A stretch of DNA of 64,000 nt, from positions 806,001 to 870,000 of the forward strand of contig NZ_CP011132.1 of assembly GCF_000981805.1 (NCBI RefSeq). The letters are read 5' to 3'. Shown in pieces: positions 26,572-35,275 of the stretch. The translations under genes and the position numbers were made by a program. The notes under the pieces were generated by a model, which was not told where the DNA came from, searched no databases, and worked only from the letters and a program-made list of their open reading frames with translations. How positions within the stretch are numbered: the first letter of the stretch is position 1; each line of letters begins with the position of its first letter. The DNA comes from Citrobacter amalonaticus Y19 (GTDB lineage Bacteria; Pseudomonadota; Gammaproteobacteria; Enterobacterales; Enterobacteriaceae).

Positions 26572-26960
26572 CCGTTCTCCCGACAATAACTGTAGATACA
26601 CGCCATCCAGCAACTTGCCTGATTTGTGTATAGAAAAGTAAAAGAGGCAGTGTAATGGAAATAACCTTCTGCGGTTGAGTCTTCGTTGAAAAAAAATTCC
26701 TGGAAAACCGTAAAATGGCGACAAGTTGATGGATTAATACGCTGGCAGATTAGGAATAATCTGGATGAATGTCCTTTATTATGCGCGTAATAATGGGACG
26801 AATATCTGGAAAAGTGATGTTAATTGAAAGAGATAGCGGTGCATAGAAATGTTCTGTTACACGAAATGGACCGTTAGACATCACTAATCGCAAAGAGTTT
26901 CTCATCAATTTTTGATATATTTAACACTTAGGATTTATTTGAAGCACATTTGAGGTGGTT
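26572..26960. promoter_or_regulatory. rhtA/ompX divergent promoter region
   Basis: 389 bp without a supported gene. It is AT-rich, with TTTGATATATTTAACACTTAGG before ompX giving a plausible -10 zone. The stretch ending GAAGCACATTTGAGGTGG forms the ompX leader and ribosome site, the region targeted by the sRNAs CyaR and MicA in E. coli (established for ompX; not verified here). Confidence 0.5.
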
Positions 26961-27476
26961 ATGAAAAAAATTGCATGTCTTTCAGCACTGGCCGCTGTTC
27001 TGGCTATCTCCGCAGGTTCTGCTGTTGCTGCGACGTCTACCGTTACCGGTGGTTATGCTCAGAGCGATGCTCAGGGCGCGGCGAACAAAATGAACGGTTT
27101 CAACCTGAAGTATCGCTATGAGCAGGACAACAACCCGCTGGGCGTGATCGGTTCCTTCACTTACACCGAAAAAGATCGTACTAACGGTGCAGGCGATTAC
27201 AACAAATCTCAGTACTACGGCATCACTGCGGGTCCGGCTTACCGTCTGAACGACTGGGCAAGCATCTACGGTGTTGTCGGTGTCGGTTACGGTAAATTCC
27301 AGGACACCAACTACCCGACGCATAAAGATGATACCAGCGACTATGGTTTCTCTTATGGCGCAGGTCTGCAGTTCAACCCGATCGAAAACGTTGCGCTGGA
27401 CTTCTCTTACGAGCAGAGCCGTATTCGTAGCGTTGACGTTGGCACCTGGATCGCAGGCGTCGGTTACCGCTTCTAA
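26961..27476 (+). CDS. ompX: OmpX, small outer-membrane beta-barrel protein
   Basis: 171 aa. Signal peptide MKKIACLSALAAVLAISAG..AVA, then an 8-stranded barrel of alternating residues, with family segments GGYAQSDAQ, YYGITAGPAYR and the C-terminal GTWIAGVGYRF. The ATG at 26961 follows GAGGTGG; a GTG two codons upstream is inside the ribosome site and is rejected. Confidence 0.98.
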   Translation: MKKIACLSALAAVLAISAGSAVAATSTVTGGYAQSDAQGAANKMNGFNLKYRYEQDNNPLGVIGSFTYTEKDRTNGAGDYNKSQYYGITAGPAYRLNDWASIYGVVGVGYGKFQDTNYPTHKDDTSDYGFSYGAGLQFNPIENVALDFSYEQSRIRSVDVGTWIAGVGYRF

Positions 27477-27491
27477 TCACGTCGGTGATAT

Positions 27492-27523
27492 AAAAAATCC
27501 GCCTCGAGGGGCGGATTTTTTTT
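27492..27523. terminator. Bidirectional terminator between ompX and opgE
   Basis: AATCCGCCTCGAGGGGCGGATT stem with A-run before and T8 after, between two convergent genes. Confidence 0.93.
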
Positions 27524-27542
27524 GGCTGTTTTTCTCGACGGT

Positions 27543-29129
27543 TTAGCGCGATTTGGTACTAAAAATGTCGGTTCCCAGGTGAGTGTAGTCCACCTTCTGC
27601 AACTTGAAGTTGGTGATATACACCGGCCCGGCCTTCTGTTCAGAGATAAAACGGTACTTCGTGTTAATCTCTTTCGCGCTGATCCCCGTCCACTGTGAGA
27701 AGAAACCGAGGAAATCGTTGGCGGAACGCCGCGCTTTGACGACCTTGTGCACTTTATCATCGCTGGAGAGCACCATAAACGGGACCTGGAAGTTTTGCTG
27801 GAACTGGTCATCATGCGCCAGATATTGCACTTCCTTTCCACGCTCTTTAAAGGCGAGACCGTGATCGGAGAAGTACACCAGCGAGAAACTGCCGCCGCTG
27901 TTGCGAAGCTGATCGTAGAGTTTTCGCAGCAGGTCGTCGGTCTGGGTCATGGTATAGAGATAGCAGGAGGTCTCTTTCGACTGGACGAACGTGTCGTACT
28001 TGCCTTTTGTGCGGTCACACGCCTGCGGATGAGAGCCCATCAGATGCAGTACAATCAGTTGCGGCTGGGTTCGTTCGGTTTCCAGCACCTGCGCGGTCAT
28101 TTTTAACAGCGCGTCATCCTGAGTGTTTTTGTCCGCTTCGAAGTCGCCGCTTTTCAGAAAATGCACTTCATCCGCCCGCTTCGCGATACTGGCGATGGCG
28201 GTGTCATATTCGCCGATTTGTCCCTGATTCGAGAACCACCAGGTCTGGAAACCGGCGCGGTTCGCCAGCGTGACAAAGTTATCCTGATACTGCGGCTTAT
28301 CGTCGACGACCCGGTTGAGGGTCAGCCCGAGTGATTTTTGCGTTGACCCACTGGCCGCGACGTAGTCGGCAAACAGATAGCCGTTGACGCTGCTGGCAAA
28401 CGGCGTGTTATCCCAGTGGCCGCCAAACGCTCCCAGCGCATCACGGCGAGCGCTTTCACCGATCACCACCACGTAGGTGTGATACTTCGGCTTCACGGCA
28501 GTGACGGTCCAGGTGTCTTTCATGCTGGCGAATTTCGCCATGCGTTCCTGCTCGTCAATCACTTCCTTGTTATTGACGATGACGTCTTTGGCGAAGCGGA
28601 ACACCGGGTAGCCGGTGTCCTTCAATTTAAATACGCCGCCCCAGGCCAGGTTCTGCACGGGGGTGACAAAAAAAGCGACGACGCTGAACAGCAGGCACAG
28701 GCTGTCATATTTATTCCAGCGCTTTTTCTCTTCGCCGGGTTTGCGCCGCACGGCAATCACGCCAAGGGCAAAGATAAACACGCCCATCAGGTAATTGTAC
28801 CAGGGGAAAATCGTCAGGATTTCCGTGGACTCTTCCATGTTGGTTGAGTGCAGCGCCAGCAGCGTATTAAAGTTTGGCGACCCGTAGGCCTGACCGAAAG
28901 GAAAGTAGAAGGCGGCGACAAGCGAGCAAACGCCGATCAGAACCTTTTGCGCTTTCGGCGCACTTCGCCAGAGCAGCTGCAATATGCAGGTAAAGGCAAT
29001 GGTATACAGCAGACTAAACGGATAGCCCAGCGCCAGATTGATTAGCAGGGACTGCAAAACATAAAAGCCAGTCCACGGGCTAAGGGCCCGGCTGCGGGCA
29101 AGAAGCGAGTCTTTGAGGGTTAAATTCAT
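27543..29129 (-). CDS. opgE: OpgE (YbiP), phosphoethanolamine transferase
   Basis: 528 aa (E. coli 527). Five N-terminal membrane helices (residues ~20-200), then a periplasmic sulfatase-like domain from about 220: VVVIGESARRDALGAFGG with the metal-binding Glu and the nearby GSTQKSLGLTLNR nucleophile region, LHLMGSHPQACDR, and YFSDHGLAFKERG with metal-binding Asp-His. It adds phosphoethanolamine to osmoregulated periplasmic glucans. The ATG at 29129 has no clear Shine-Dalgarno but aligns with the K-12 start. Confidence 0.95.
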   Translation of the reverse strand: MNLTLKDSLLARSRALSPWTGFYVLQSLLINLALGYPFSLLYTIAFTCILQLLWRSAPKAQKVLIGVCSLVAAFYFPFGQAYGSPNFNTLLALHSTNMEESTEILTIFPWYNYLMGVFIFALGVIAVRRKPGEEKKRWNKYDSLCLLFSVVAFFVTPVQNLAWGGVFKLKDTGYPVFRFAKDVIVNNKEVIDEQERMAKFASMKDTWTVTAVKPKYHTYVVVIGESARRDALGAFGGHWDNTPFASSVNGYLFADYVAASGSTQKSLGLTLNRVVDDKPQYQDNFVTLANRAGFQTWWFSNQGQIGEYDTAIASIAKRADEVHFLKSGDFEADKNTQDDALLKMTAQVLETERTQPQLIVLHLMGSHPQACDRTKGKYDTFVQSKETSCYLYTMTQTDDLLRKLYDQLRNSGGSFSLVYFSDHGLAFKERGKEVQYLAHDDQFQQNFQVPFMVLSSDDKVHKVVKARRSANDFLGFFSQWTGISAKEINTKYRFISEQKAGPVYITNFKLQKVDYTHLGTDIFSTKSR

Positions 29130-29406
29130 ATGCCATTATCGCAAAAACGCCATGTGCTTACCCTGGCGCCAAGGGTCATTACCTGCTGAGAGTGCGTGAA
29201 GAGGGGGATGAGGTCCGCATCTGCGAGCCGCAAGTTAGGCAGGGCTGCAAGAAGATAGAGCGTGTGAATGTGAAGGTCAACTGGCAGAAAGAAATTGTTT
29301 TGCGAAGGGGTTAGCAAATCCGACAAAAAGAGGGGCTATTTTGACATAACAGGAGTGTAACGGCTGAATATGACAACCTGATGAAGCGGCGTACCGCGAC
29401 GCCGCG
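29130..29406. other. Spacer upstream of opgE, downstream of mntS
   Basis: No recognised gene. A plus-strand frame ending at TAG 29314 looks coding-like (Glu/Lys/Arg-rich, including KKIERVNVKVNWQKEI) but lacks a start with ribosome site. A minus-strand frame (29126-29326) ends in an ATGA overlap with opgE but would start at TTG without a ribosome site. A hairpin CGGCGT / ACGCCG at about 29387-29404 lies after the mntS stop. Confidence 0.4.
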
Positions 29407-29535
29407 TTATTTTTCTGAGGGTTTATCCTGCACTGGTTTGCTGTTGATCATATCGCACAGCATCGAGAGCAGCATTAACCGGACTTTAAAGGGAGAGTGA
29501 CTAAACACGCGCATACACCTCTTGAACTCGCTCAT
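29407..29535 (-). CDS. mntS: MntS, 42-aa manganese small protein
   Basis: The minus-strand frame from ATG 29535, preceded by CAGGAGG, to TAA 29407 encodes 42 aa. It begins MSEFKRCMRVFSHSPFKVRL and ends PVQDKPSEK, nearly identical to E. coli MntS. In E. coli MntS raises available intracellular Mn, acting on the exporter MntP, and is repressed by MntR with Mn (established). An MntR box lies 59 bp upstream and mntR itself is divergent. Confidence 0.95.
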   Translation of the reverse strand: MSEFKRCMRVFSHSPFKVRLMLLSMLCDMINSKPVQDKPSEK

Positions 29536-29593
29536 ATTGGCCTCCTGACTTTCTGGTCCCTCGATCCGTGAGGGATGACTGCATTACATACAG

Positions 29594-29611
29594 ATATAGC
29601 ACAGGCTATAT
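29594..29611. promoter_or_regulatory. MntR operator in the mntS promoter
   Basis: ATATAGC-ACAG-GCTATAT: perfect 7-bp half sites with a 4-base spacer, matching the MntR box seen at mntH and mntS in E. coli (ACATAGC-N4-GCTATGT type). It is positioned to repress mntS. Confidence 0.88.
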
Positions 29612-29720
29612 TATATAGCTATTGCTAAAACGTTAATTTTTTGTGCCCGGGCAACTCTGGTTTACAATGAGCGCTCTCCAATTAGATGCTGTTAACGCGT
29701 CACAGGAATGAGGAAGCAGA

Positions 29721-30194
29721 ATGAGTCGTCGCGCAGGTATGCCAACAACAAAAAAAGTGACGCAGTTAGTGAACGTTGAGGAACACGTTGAAGGGTTTCG
29801 TCAGGTGAGGGAGGCGCATCGCCGCGAGCTGATCGACGACTACGTTGAGTTGATTTCTGACCTGATTATCGAAGTCGGCGAGGCGCGTCAGGTGGATATG
29901 GCTGCGCGACTCGGGGTGTCCCAGCCGACGGTAGCCAAGATGCTCAAGCGTCTGGCATCGGTGGGGCTTATCGAGATGATCCCCTGGCGCGGTGTTTTCC
30001 TAACCCCGGAAGGGGAGAAACTGGCGCAGGAAAGCCGTGAACGCCATCAGATAGTAGAGAATTTCCTGCTGGTGCTGGGCGTGAGCGCGGAGATTGCCCG
30101 TCGCGATGCCGAGGGGATGGAGCACCACGTCAGCCAGGAGACGCTGGACGCTTTTCGTCTGTTCACCGAGCAGCACGGAACCACAGTGGAATGA
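29721..30194 (+). CDS. mntR: MntR, manganese-dependent DtxR-family repressor
   Basis: 157 aa (E. coli 155). Winged helix with ARLGVSQPTVAKMLKRLASVGLIE at about 60-85. Metal-binding candidates are Asp/Glu/His in the SRERHQIVENFLLVLG helix and DAEGMEHHVS. GAGGAAG ribosome site. The stop overlaps the ybiR start (ATGA), so the two are co-translated. Confidence 0.97.
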   Translation: MSRRAGMPTTKKVTQLVNVEEHVEGFRQVREAHRRELIDDYVELISDLIIEVGEARQVDMAARLGVSQPTVAKMLKRLASVGLIEMIPWRGVFLTPEGEKLAQESRERHQIVENFLLVLGVSAEIARRDAEGMEHHVSQETLDAFRLFTEQHGTTVE

Positions 30195-31297
30195 ATCTGC
30201 CTTTCTTACGGGCGCTGAAACGCGACCGTTTTTTTCATTTGTTGATTGTGGTGGGCATCGGATTGAGTCTGTGGGTGCCGTTCACGCCACGGACGTGGCC
30301 CGGCGCCATTGACTGGCACACGATTATCACCCTGAGCGGCCTGATGTTGCTGACCAAAGGCGTAGAGCTGAGCGGTTACTTTGATGTCCTGGGCCGTAAA
30401 ATGACCCGCCGCTTTGCGACCGAACGCCGTCTGTCGATGTTCATGGTGCTGGCCGCGGCGCTGCTTTCGACGTTCCTGACGAACGATGTCGCGTTATTTA
30501 TTGTCGTCCCGCTGACCATTACCCTGAAGAAGTTGTGCGCAATACCGGTTAACCGTCTCATTATCTTTGAAGCGCTGGCGGTGAATGCGGGTTCTTTGCT
30601 CACCCCCATAGGGAATCCGCAAAATATCCTGATGTGGGGACGCTCTGGTCTCTCGTTTGTGGCATTTATCGGTCAGATGGCACCGTTGGCCGCCGCGATG
30701 ATGTTGACGCTGCTGGTGCTCTGCTGGTTCTGCTTCCCCGATAAACCGTTGCAATACCATACCGGGACAAGTCAGCCAGCGTGGCAACCCCGGCTGGTGT
30801 GGGGTTGTCTGGGGCTGTACATCGTCTTTCTGACGGCGCTGGAGCTTAAGCAGGAGTTGGTTGGTCTGGCGATGGTGGCGCTGGGGTTTCTGCTGTTGGC
30901 GCGGCGGGTGGTGTTAAGCGTGGACTGGACGCTGTTGCTGGTGTTTATGGCGATGTTTATTGATGTCCATTTACTGACGCAATTGCCGGTCCTGCAGGGA
31001 GTGTTAAATCATGTCGGAACGTTGTCAGAACCCGGACTGTGGCTGACGGCAATTGGTCTGTCGCAGGTTATCAGTAATGTTCCCAGCACCATCTTACTGC
31101 TGAACTATGTTCCTCCTGGCGTGCTGCTGGCGTGGGCGGTCAACGTCGGTGGATTCGGCCTGCTGCCGGGATCGCTGGCGAATTTGATTGCTCTGCGGAT
31201 GGCGAACGATCGGCGCATCTGGTGGCGCTTCCATCTCTATTCGGTACCCATGTTGCTATGGGCTGCCGTCGTAGGATTTGTTCTGCTTAAATTCTAG
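30191..31297 (+). CDS. ybiR: YbiR, putative ArsB/NhaD-type membrane transporter
   Basis: 368 aa (E. coli 372), 10-11 hydrophobic helices. The conserved halves of the ion-transporter superfamily are visible in FLTNDVALFIVVPLT, NAGSLLTPIGNPQNILMWG and SQVISNVPSTILLLNY. The substrate is unknown; the coupling to mntR is conserved in enterics and suggests, without proof, a link to metal or anion homeostasis. Confidence 0.92.
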   Translation: MNLPFLRALKRDRFFHLLIVVGIGLSLWVPFTPRTWPGAIDWHTIITLSGLMLLTKGVELSGYFDVLGRKMTRRFATERRLSMFMVLAAALLSTFLTNDVALFIVVPLTITLKKLCAIPVNRLIIFEALAVNAGSLLTPIGNPQNILMWGRSGLSFVAFIGQMAPLAAAMMLTLLVLCWFCFPDKPLQYHTGTSQPAWQPRLVWGCLGLYIVFLTALELKQELVGLAMVALGFLLLARRVVLSVDWTLLLVFMAMFIDVHLLTQLPVLQGVLNHVGTLSEPGLWLTAIGLSQVISNVPSTILLLNYVPPGVLLAWAVNVGGFGLLPGSLANLIALRMANDRRIWWRFHLYSVPMLLWAAVVGFVLLKF

Positions 31298-31363
31298 TCC
31301 CGACTTGCGCTCCATTCTGACAAAAGCAAATCCGTTTCCTGGTTGAATGGATTTGTTTGATCT

Positions 31364-31394
31364 ATTTATTTACTTTACTATAAAGTAAATAAAT
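31364..31394. promoter_or_regulatory. Perfect 14-bp inverted repeat upstream of the RND pump
   Basis: ATTTATTTACTTTA (31364-31377) and its exact complement TAAAGTAAATAAAT (31381-31394), spaced by CTA, lie 90 bp before the pump start. Size and position fit an operator for the TetR regulator encoded downstream of the pump. Confidence 0.8.
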
Positions 31395-31483
31395 GGTGAT
31401 TAAATGCGCTGAGCAGATAACGGACACCAGAGTTTCGGCTTGTGCGGCCTTTGTTCAGCAGACCCGGATGGGGGAAGTGGCTC

Positions 31484-34400
31484 ATGTTGGCGCGTTTTTT
31501 TGTTATCCGACCTGTTTTTTCCGCAGTGATGGCCATTTCAATCATGGCCGCAGGGACGCTTGCGCTGTTTCTGCTGCCCGTTGAACAGTATCCCGATATT
31601 GCTCCTCCGGGGGTGAATATCACAGCGAACTACCCTGGGGCATCTGCCCAGAGCGTTGAGGACAGCATCACCCAGGTGCTGGAGCAACAGATTAAAGGGA
31701 TTGACGGGCTACTCTATTTCTCATCAAGCAGCAGTTCCGCCGGCCAGGCCCGAATCAGCCTCAGCTTTAATCAGGGGATAAATCCCGACATGGCGCAGGT
31801 CCAGGTTCAAAACGCGGTCAACCAGGCGATAACACGCCTGCCGCCCGAAGTGCAGCAGCAGGGGATTACCGTGACCAAATCGCAGGGGGATAGCCTGATG
31901 GTGGTCGCGCTTTATGATGAAACCCGGCAACTCAGCAGTCTGGATCTTAACGATTTTCTCATTAGCACATTGCAGGATCCCCTCAGTCGGGTTGATGGCG
32001 TTGGCGAAACTACCGTTTTTGGCGCGCAGTATGCGATGCGCATCTGGTTGGATCCTTACAAACTCACCAGTTACGGGTTGATGCCGTCTGATATCCGGGC
32101 TGCTATTGAAGCTCAGAACGCCCAGGTCACCGGAGGGGAGATAGGCTCACTGCCTGCAGTAGAGGGACAATACCTCAATGCGACCGTGATGGCGCAGTCG
32201 CGACTTGAAACGGTCAAACAATTTGAAAACATTGTTGTTCGTATTAATAGTGATGGGTCTGTCATCTATTTACGTGATGTTGCCCGTATAGAGTTAGGGG
32301 CAGAAAACTATCAGAACCAGACGACCCTCAACGGCTTTCCGGCCGCCGGGATTTCCATTCAACTGGCTTCAGGGGCGAATGCCCTGGCGACAGCTGAAAA
32401 GGTTCGCGCTGAAGTTGAGCGTCTCAGTGCGCTGTTTCCGCAGGGTGTGATCAGTGCTTACCCGCGTGACAGTACGCCGTTTGTGACCGTTTCTATTGAA
32501 GGCGTCGTATGGACGTTAATTGAAGCCATCTTCCTTGTGATTGTGGTGATGTATCTGTTTTTGCAAAACTGGCGCGCCACCTTTATTCCCGCGATCACCG
32601 TGCCGGTCGTCCTGCTCGGTACGTTCGGTATGTTAAGTGTCCTGGGCTACAACATGAATACCCTGACTCTTTTTGCCATGATACTGGCGATCGGCCTGTT
32701 AGTGGATGACGCTATTGTGGTGGTCGAAAATGTTGAGCGTGTGATGGCCGAAGAAGATATGACGCCCACGGAAGCGACACTGCATTCAATGAGGGAAATC
32801 ACCAGTGCGCTGATTGGTATCGCGCTGGTATTAGCTGCCGTTTTCATTCCCATGGCTTTCTTTGGCGGTTCCGTGGGGATTATTTACCGTCAGTTTACCG
32901 TAACCATCGCGGCGGCAATGACACTCTCCGCGCTGGTGGCGTTAACATTGACGCCGACCCTCTGCGCCCATTTGCTGAAAAAAGAGCACTCGAAGAAGGG
33001 GCGCTTTTTTAGCGGTTTTAACCAGGGAGTGGAAAAGAGCCAGCAGGGTTATTTAGCCACGCTGCGACGGATTGTTTCGCGCCCCCTACGTTCATGCATG
33101 ATTGCGACGTTACTGGTGCTGTTTATGGTGTGGGAATATCAACGGTTGCCGACCGGTTTTCTTCCTGATGAGGATCAGGGGGCGGTGATGATTCAGTTTA
33201 CCCTCCCAACCGGATCGCCACTCTCCATGACCCAACGCGTGGGTGATGCCATTACCGATTATTTTCTGACGCAAGAGAAAGATAATCTCAGCGTTATCTT
33301 CATGGTCACGGGACGCAATAATGCGGGTAGCGGCCAAAATGTCGGAATGGCTTTTGCCGAATTAAAGCACTGGGACAGGCGAGTCGGGGAACACAATAGT
33401 GCCAGAGCGATCATTTCCCGTGCGAACGACTACTTCAAAACGGTCCCTCTGGCATCGATCAACGCGATGTCCCCGCCTACCGTGCGGGGGCTTGGACAGT
33501 CCAGCGGATTTGAAATGTGGCTTCAGGATCAATCGGCCAGCGGATATGAAACGCTCCTGCAGGCGCAGCAGACGCTTTTACGTCAGGCCGGTGCCAGTGA
33601 ATATCTCACGGCGGTCAGAATTAACAGCCTGGAAGAAAAGGCACAGCTACAGGTTGACATTGATCCACTGAAAGCCGGTGCGCAGGGCGTTGTTCACGCA
33701 GATATCAATGAAACGCTTTCCGCTGCGCTGGGCGGTGTTTATATCAATGATTTTCTCGATCGCGGACGTGTTAAAAAGGTGTATATGCAGGGGGATGCCG
33801 AGTGGCGTGCAAACCCTGAGAATCTTGCCGCCTGGTTCGTGAAAGGCGCGAGTGGCAACATGGCCTCTGTCGCGAGTTTCGCGTCATTCAGATGGACAAC
33901 GGGTCAGCAGATGCTGCAACGCTTTAATGGGTTACCTGCGGTACAATTTCAGGGGAATGCCGCAGCAGGCACCAGTTCGGGTCATGCGATGGACGTGATG
34001 GCAGAGAAGGTAGAGGAAATGCCCGGTCTGGGGTTGCAGTGGAGTGGCTTGTCGTATCAAGAAAACGCGTCGTCCGCGCAGACTCTCTGGATGTACATGG
34101 CGTCACTCATTTTTATTTTTCTCTGTCTTGCTGCTTTGTATGAAAGCTGGTCAATTCCATTGGCTGTTATGTTGATAATCCCACTGGGAATTCTGGGGGC
34201 GGTGACAGCCTCAATGCTCGTCGGATTCAATAACGATATTTATTTCCAGGTTGGCGTATTGACCACCATGGGATTGTCGGCAAAAAACGCGATTTTGATT
34301 GTTGAGTTTGCGCAGTCGCGTATCGCCGATGGTCTTGATATCACGCAAGCGGCGTATGAGGGAGCAAGGTTACGTCTGCGGCCCATCATCATGACCTCAC

Positions 34401-34579
34401 TGGCATTTGTGGCAGGCGTTATCCCTCTGGTACTCTCTACCGGTGCGGGGGCAGCCAGCCGAATAGAGATCGGTACCGCCGTCATTGGGGGAATGCTTTC
34501 AGGTACGGTATTAACGCTGCTTTTTGTGCCGCTGTTTTTCATCCTTATTCGACAAGGATTACGGTATCTGAAGAAGTAA
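31484..34579 (+). CDS. RND-family multidrug efflux pump (AcrB/AcrD type), orphan
   Basis: 1031 aa from ATG 31484 (MLARFFVIRPVF), preceded by GGGGGAAG; a 14-codon upstream extension is unsupported. Full HAE1 layout: twelve membrane helices and two large periplasmic loops. The proton-relay residues are present: GLLVDDAIVVVENVERVM (Asp-Asp), GLSAKNAILIVEFA (Lys) and RPIIMTSLAF (Thr). No membrane-fusion gene is adjacent, as with acrD in E. coli, so it may borrow AcrA and TolC. A TetR gene follows 33 bp downstream. This pair is inserted between ybiR and ldtB, which are nearly adjacent in K-12. Substrates are unknown. Confidence 0.92.
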   Translation: MLARFFVIRPVFSAVMAISIMAAGTLALFLLPVEQYPDIAPPGVNITANYPGASAQSVEDSITQVLEQQIKGIDGLLYFSSSSSSAGQARISLSFNQGINPDMAQVQVQNAVNQAITRLPPEVQQQGITVTKSQGDSLMVVALYDETRQLSSLDLNDFLISTLQDPLSRVDGVGETTVFGAQYAMRIWLDPYKLTSYGLMPSDIRAAIEAQNAQVTGGEIGSLPAVEGQYLNATVMAQSRLETVKQFENIVVRINSDGSVIYLRDVARIELGAENYQNQTTLNGFPAAGISIQLASGANALATAEKVRAEVERLSALFPQGVISAYPRDSTPFVTVSIEGVVWTLIEAIFLVIVVMYLFLQNWRATFIPAITVPVVLLGTFGMLSVLGYNMNTLTLFAMILAIGLLVDDAIVVVENVERVMAEEDMTPTEATLHSMREITSALIGIALVLAAVFIPMAFFGGSVGIIYRQFTVTIAAAMTLSALVALTLTPTLCAHLLKKEHSKKGRFFSGFNQGVEKSQQGYLATLRRIVSRPLRSCMIATLLVLFMVWEYQRLPTGFLPDEDQGAVMIQFTLPTGSPLSMTQRVGDAITDYFLTQEKDNLSVIFMVTGRNNAGSGQNVGMAFAELKHWDRRVGEHNSARAIISRANDYFKTVPLASINAMSPPTVRGLGQSSGFEMWLQDQSASGYETLLQAQQTLLRQAGASEYLTAVRINSLEEKAQLQVDIDPLKAGAQGVVHADINETLSAALGGVYINDFLDRGRVKKVYMQGDAEWRANPENLAAWFVKGASGNMASVASFASFRWTTGQQMLQRFNGLPAVQFQGNAAAGTSSGHAMDVMAEKVEEMPGLGLQWSGLSYQENASSAQTLWMYMASLIFIFLCLAALYESWSIPLAVMLIIPLGILGAVTASMLVGFNNDIYFQVGVLTTMGLSAKNAILIVEFAQSRIADGLDITQAAYEGARLRLRPIIMTSLAFVAGVIPLVLSTGAGAASRIEIGTAVIGGMLSGTVLTLLFVPLFFILIRQGLRYLKK

Positions 34580-34612
34580 GATGTCATCGATAAATCATTA
34601 AGGACAGTTTTA

Positions 34613-35227
34613 ATGGCCAATCAACGTGGGCGTCCGATGAAAGCGCGCCCTCGCATTTTACAGGCTGCCTGTGATCTTTTTCTTGAGCAGGGGCTTGATG
34701 TGTCGCTGGACGCCATCGTCGCCACCGCCGGGATCTCCAGGCCTACACTGTATAGCCATTTCCCTGGAGGCAAAGACGCTCTGCTGGTTGAAGCGTTTTC
34801 ATTTCTCAATGACAGAATGCAACCGCCGCTCCAGAAGATGGTGACCGATAACGCGGACGATTTACCTGCATTACTGCTCGGCTTTGCGAAAGTGGTGCAA
34901 GAACACTTCTATGCCCCTGAGCATATCCATTTTCAGCGGTTGTTAATTCAGGTTCTGGTACAGAAACCAGAGCTTTACGCCTCGCTTAAGCAGCGTCCAA
35001 CAGGGCGCGTTTTACAGGCGCTGGCAGAAATACTGAAGCAGTATCAGGAGCAGGGGAGAATACAGCTCGATAATCCGACACTTCAGGCGACCGCCTTTCT
35101 CGGTGCGATAATGGGATACTCATTCCCGGGCGCATTGATTGATCAGCAACCGTTGGATAGCCGTGGGCTGGAGCAACTTGCGCACTCGGCGGTTAACACC
35201 TTTCTTATCGCCTGGCGCTACCATTAA
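34613..35227 (+). CDS. TetR-family regulator of the RND pump
   Basis: 204 aa. N-terminal HTH at residues 12-55 (RILQAACDLFLEQGLDVSLDA, then GISRPTLYSHFPGGKDALL); the C-terminal domain resembles AefR/TetR_C proteins. It is downstream of and in the same direction as the pump, so it is probably an autoregulated repressor using the palindrome at 31364-31394. No named orthologue recognised. Confidence 0.9.
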   Translation: MANQRGRPMKARPRILQAACDLFLEQGLDVSLDAIVATAGISRPTLYSHFPGGKDALLVEAFSFLNDRMQPPLQKMVTDNADDLPALLLGFAKVVQEHFYAPEHIHFQRLLIQVLVQKPELYASLKQRPTGRVLQALAEILKQYQEQGRIQLDNPTLQATAFLGAIMGYSFPGALIDQQPLDSRGLEQLAHSAVNTFLIAWRYH

Positions 35228-35230
35228 AAA

Positions 35231-35256
35231 AGGGCTCAGTGGATGAGCCCTTTTTC
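35231..35256. terminator. Bidirectional terminator between the TetR gene and ldtB
   Basis: AGGGCTCA / TGAGCCCT stem, 5-base loop, with A-run before and T5 after, between convergent genes. Confidence 0.92.
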
Positions 35257-35275
35257 ATTAATCAGTACAAAACAA

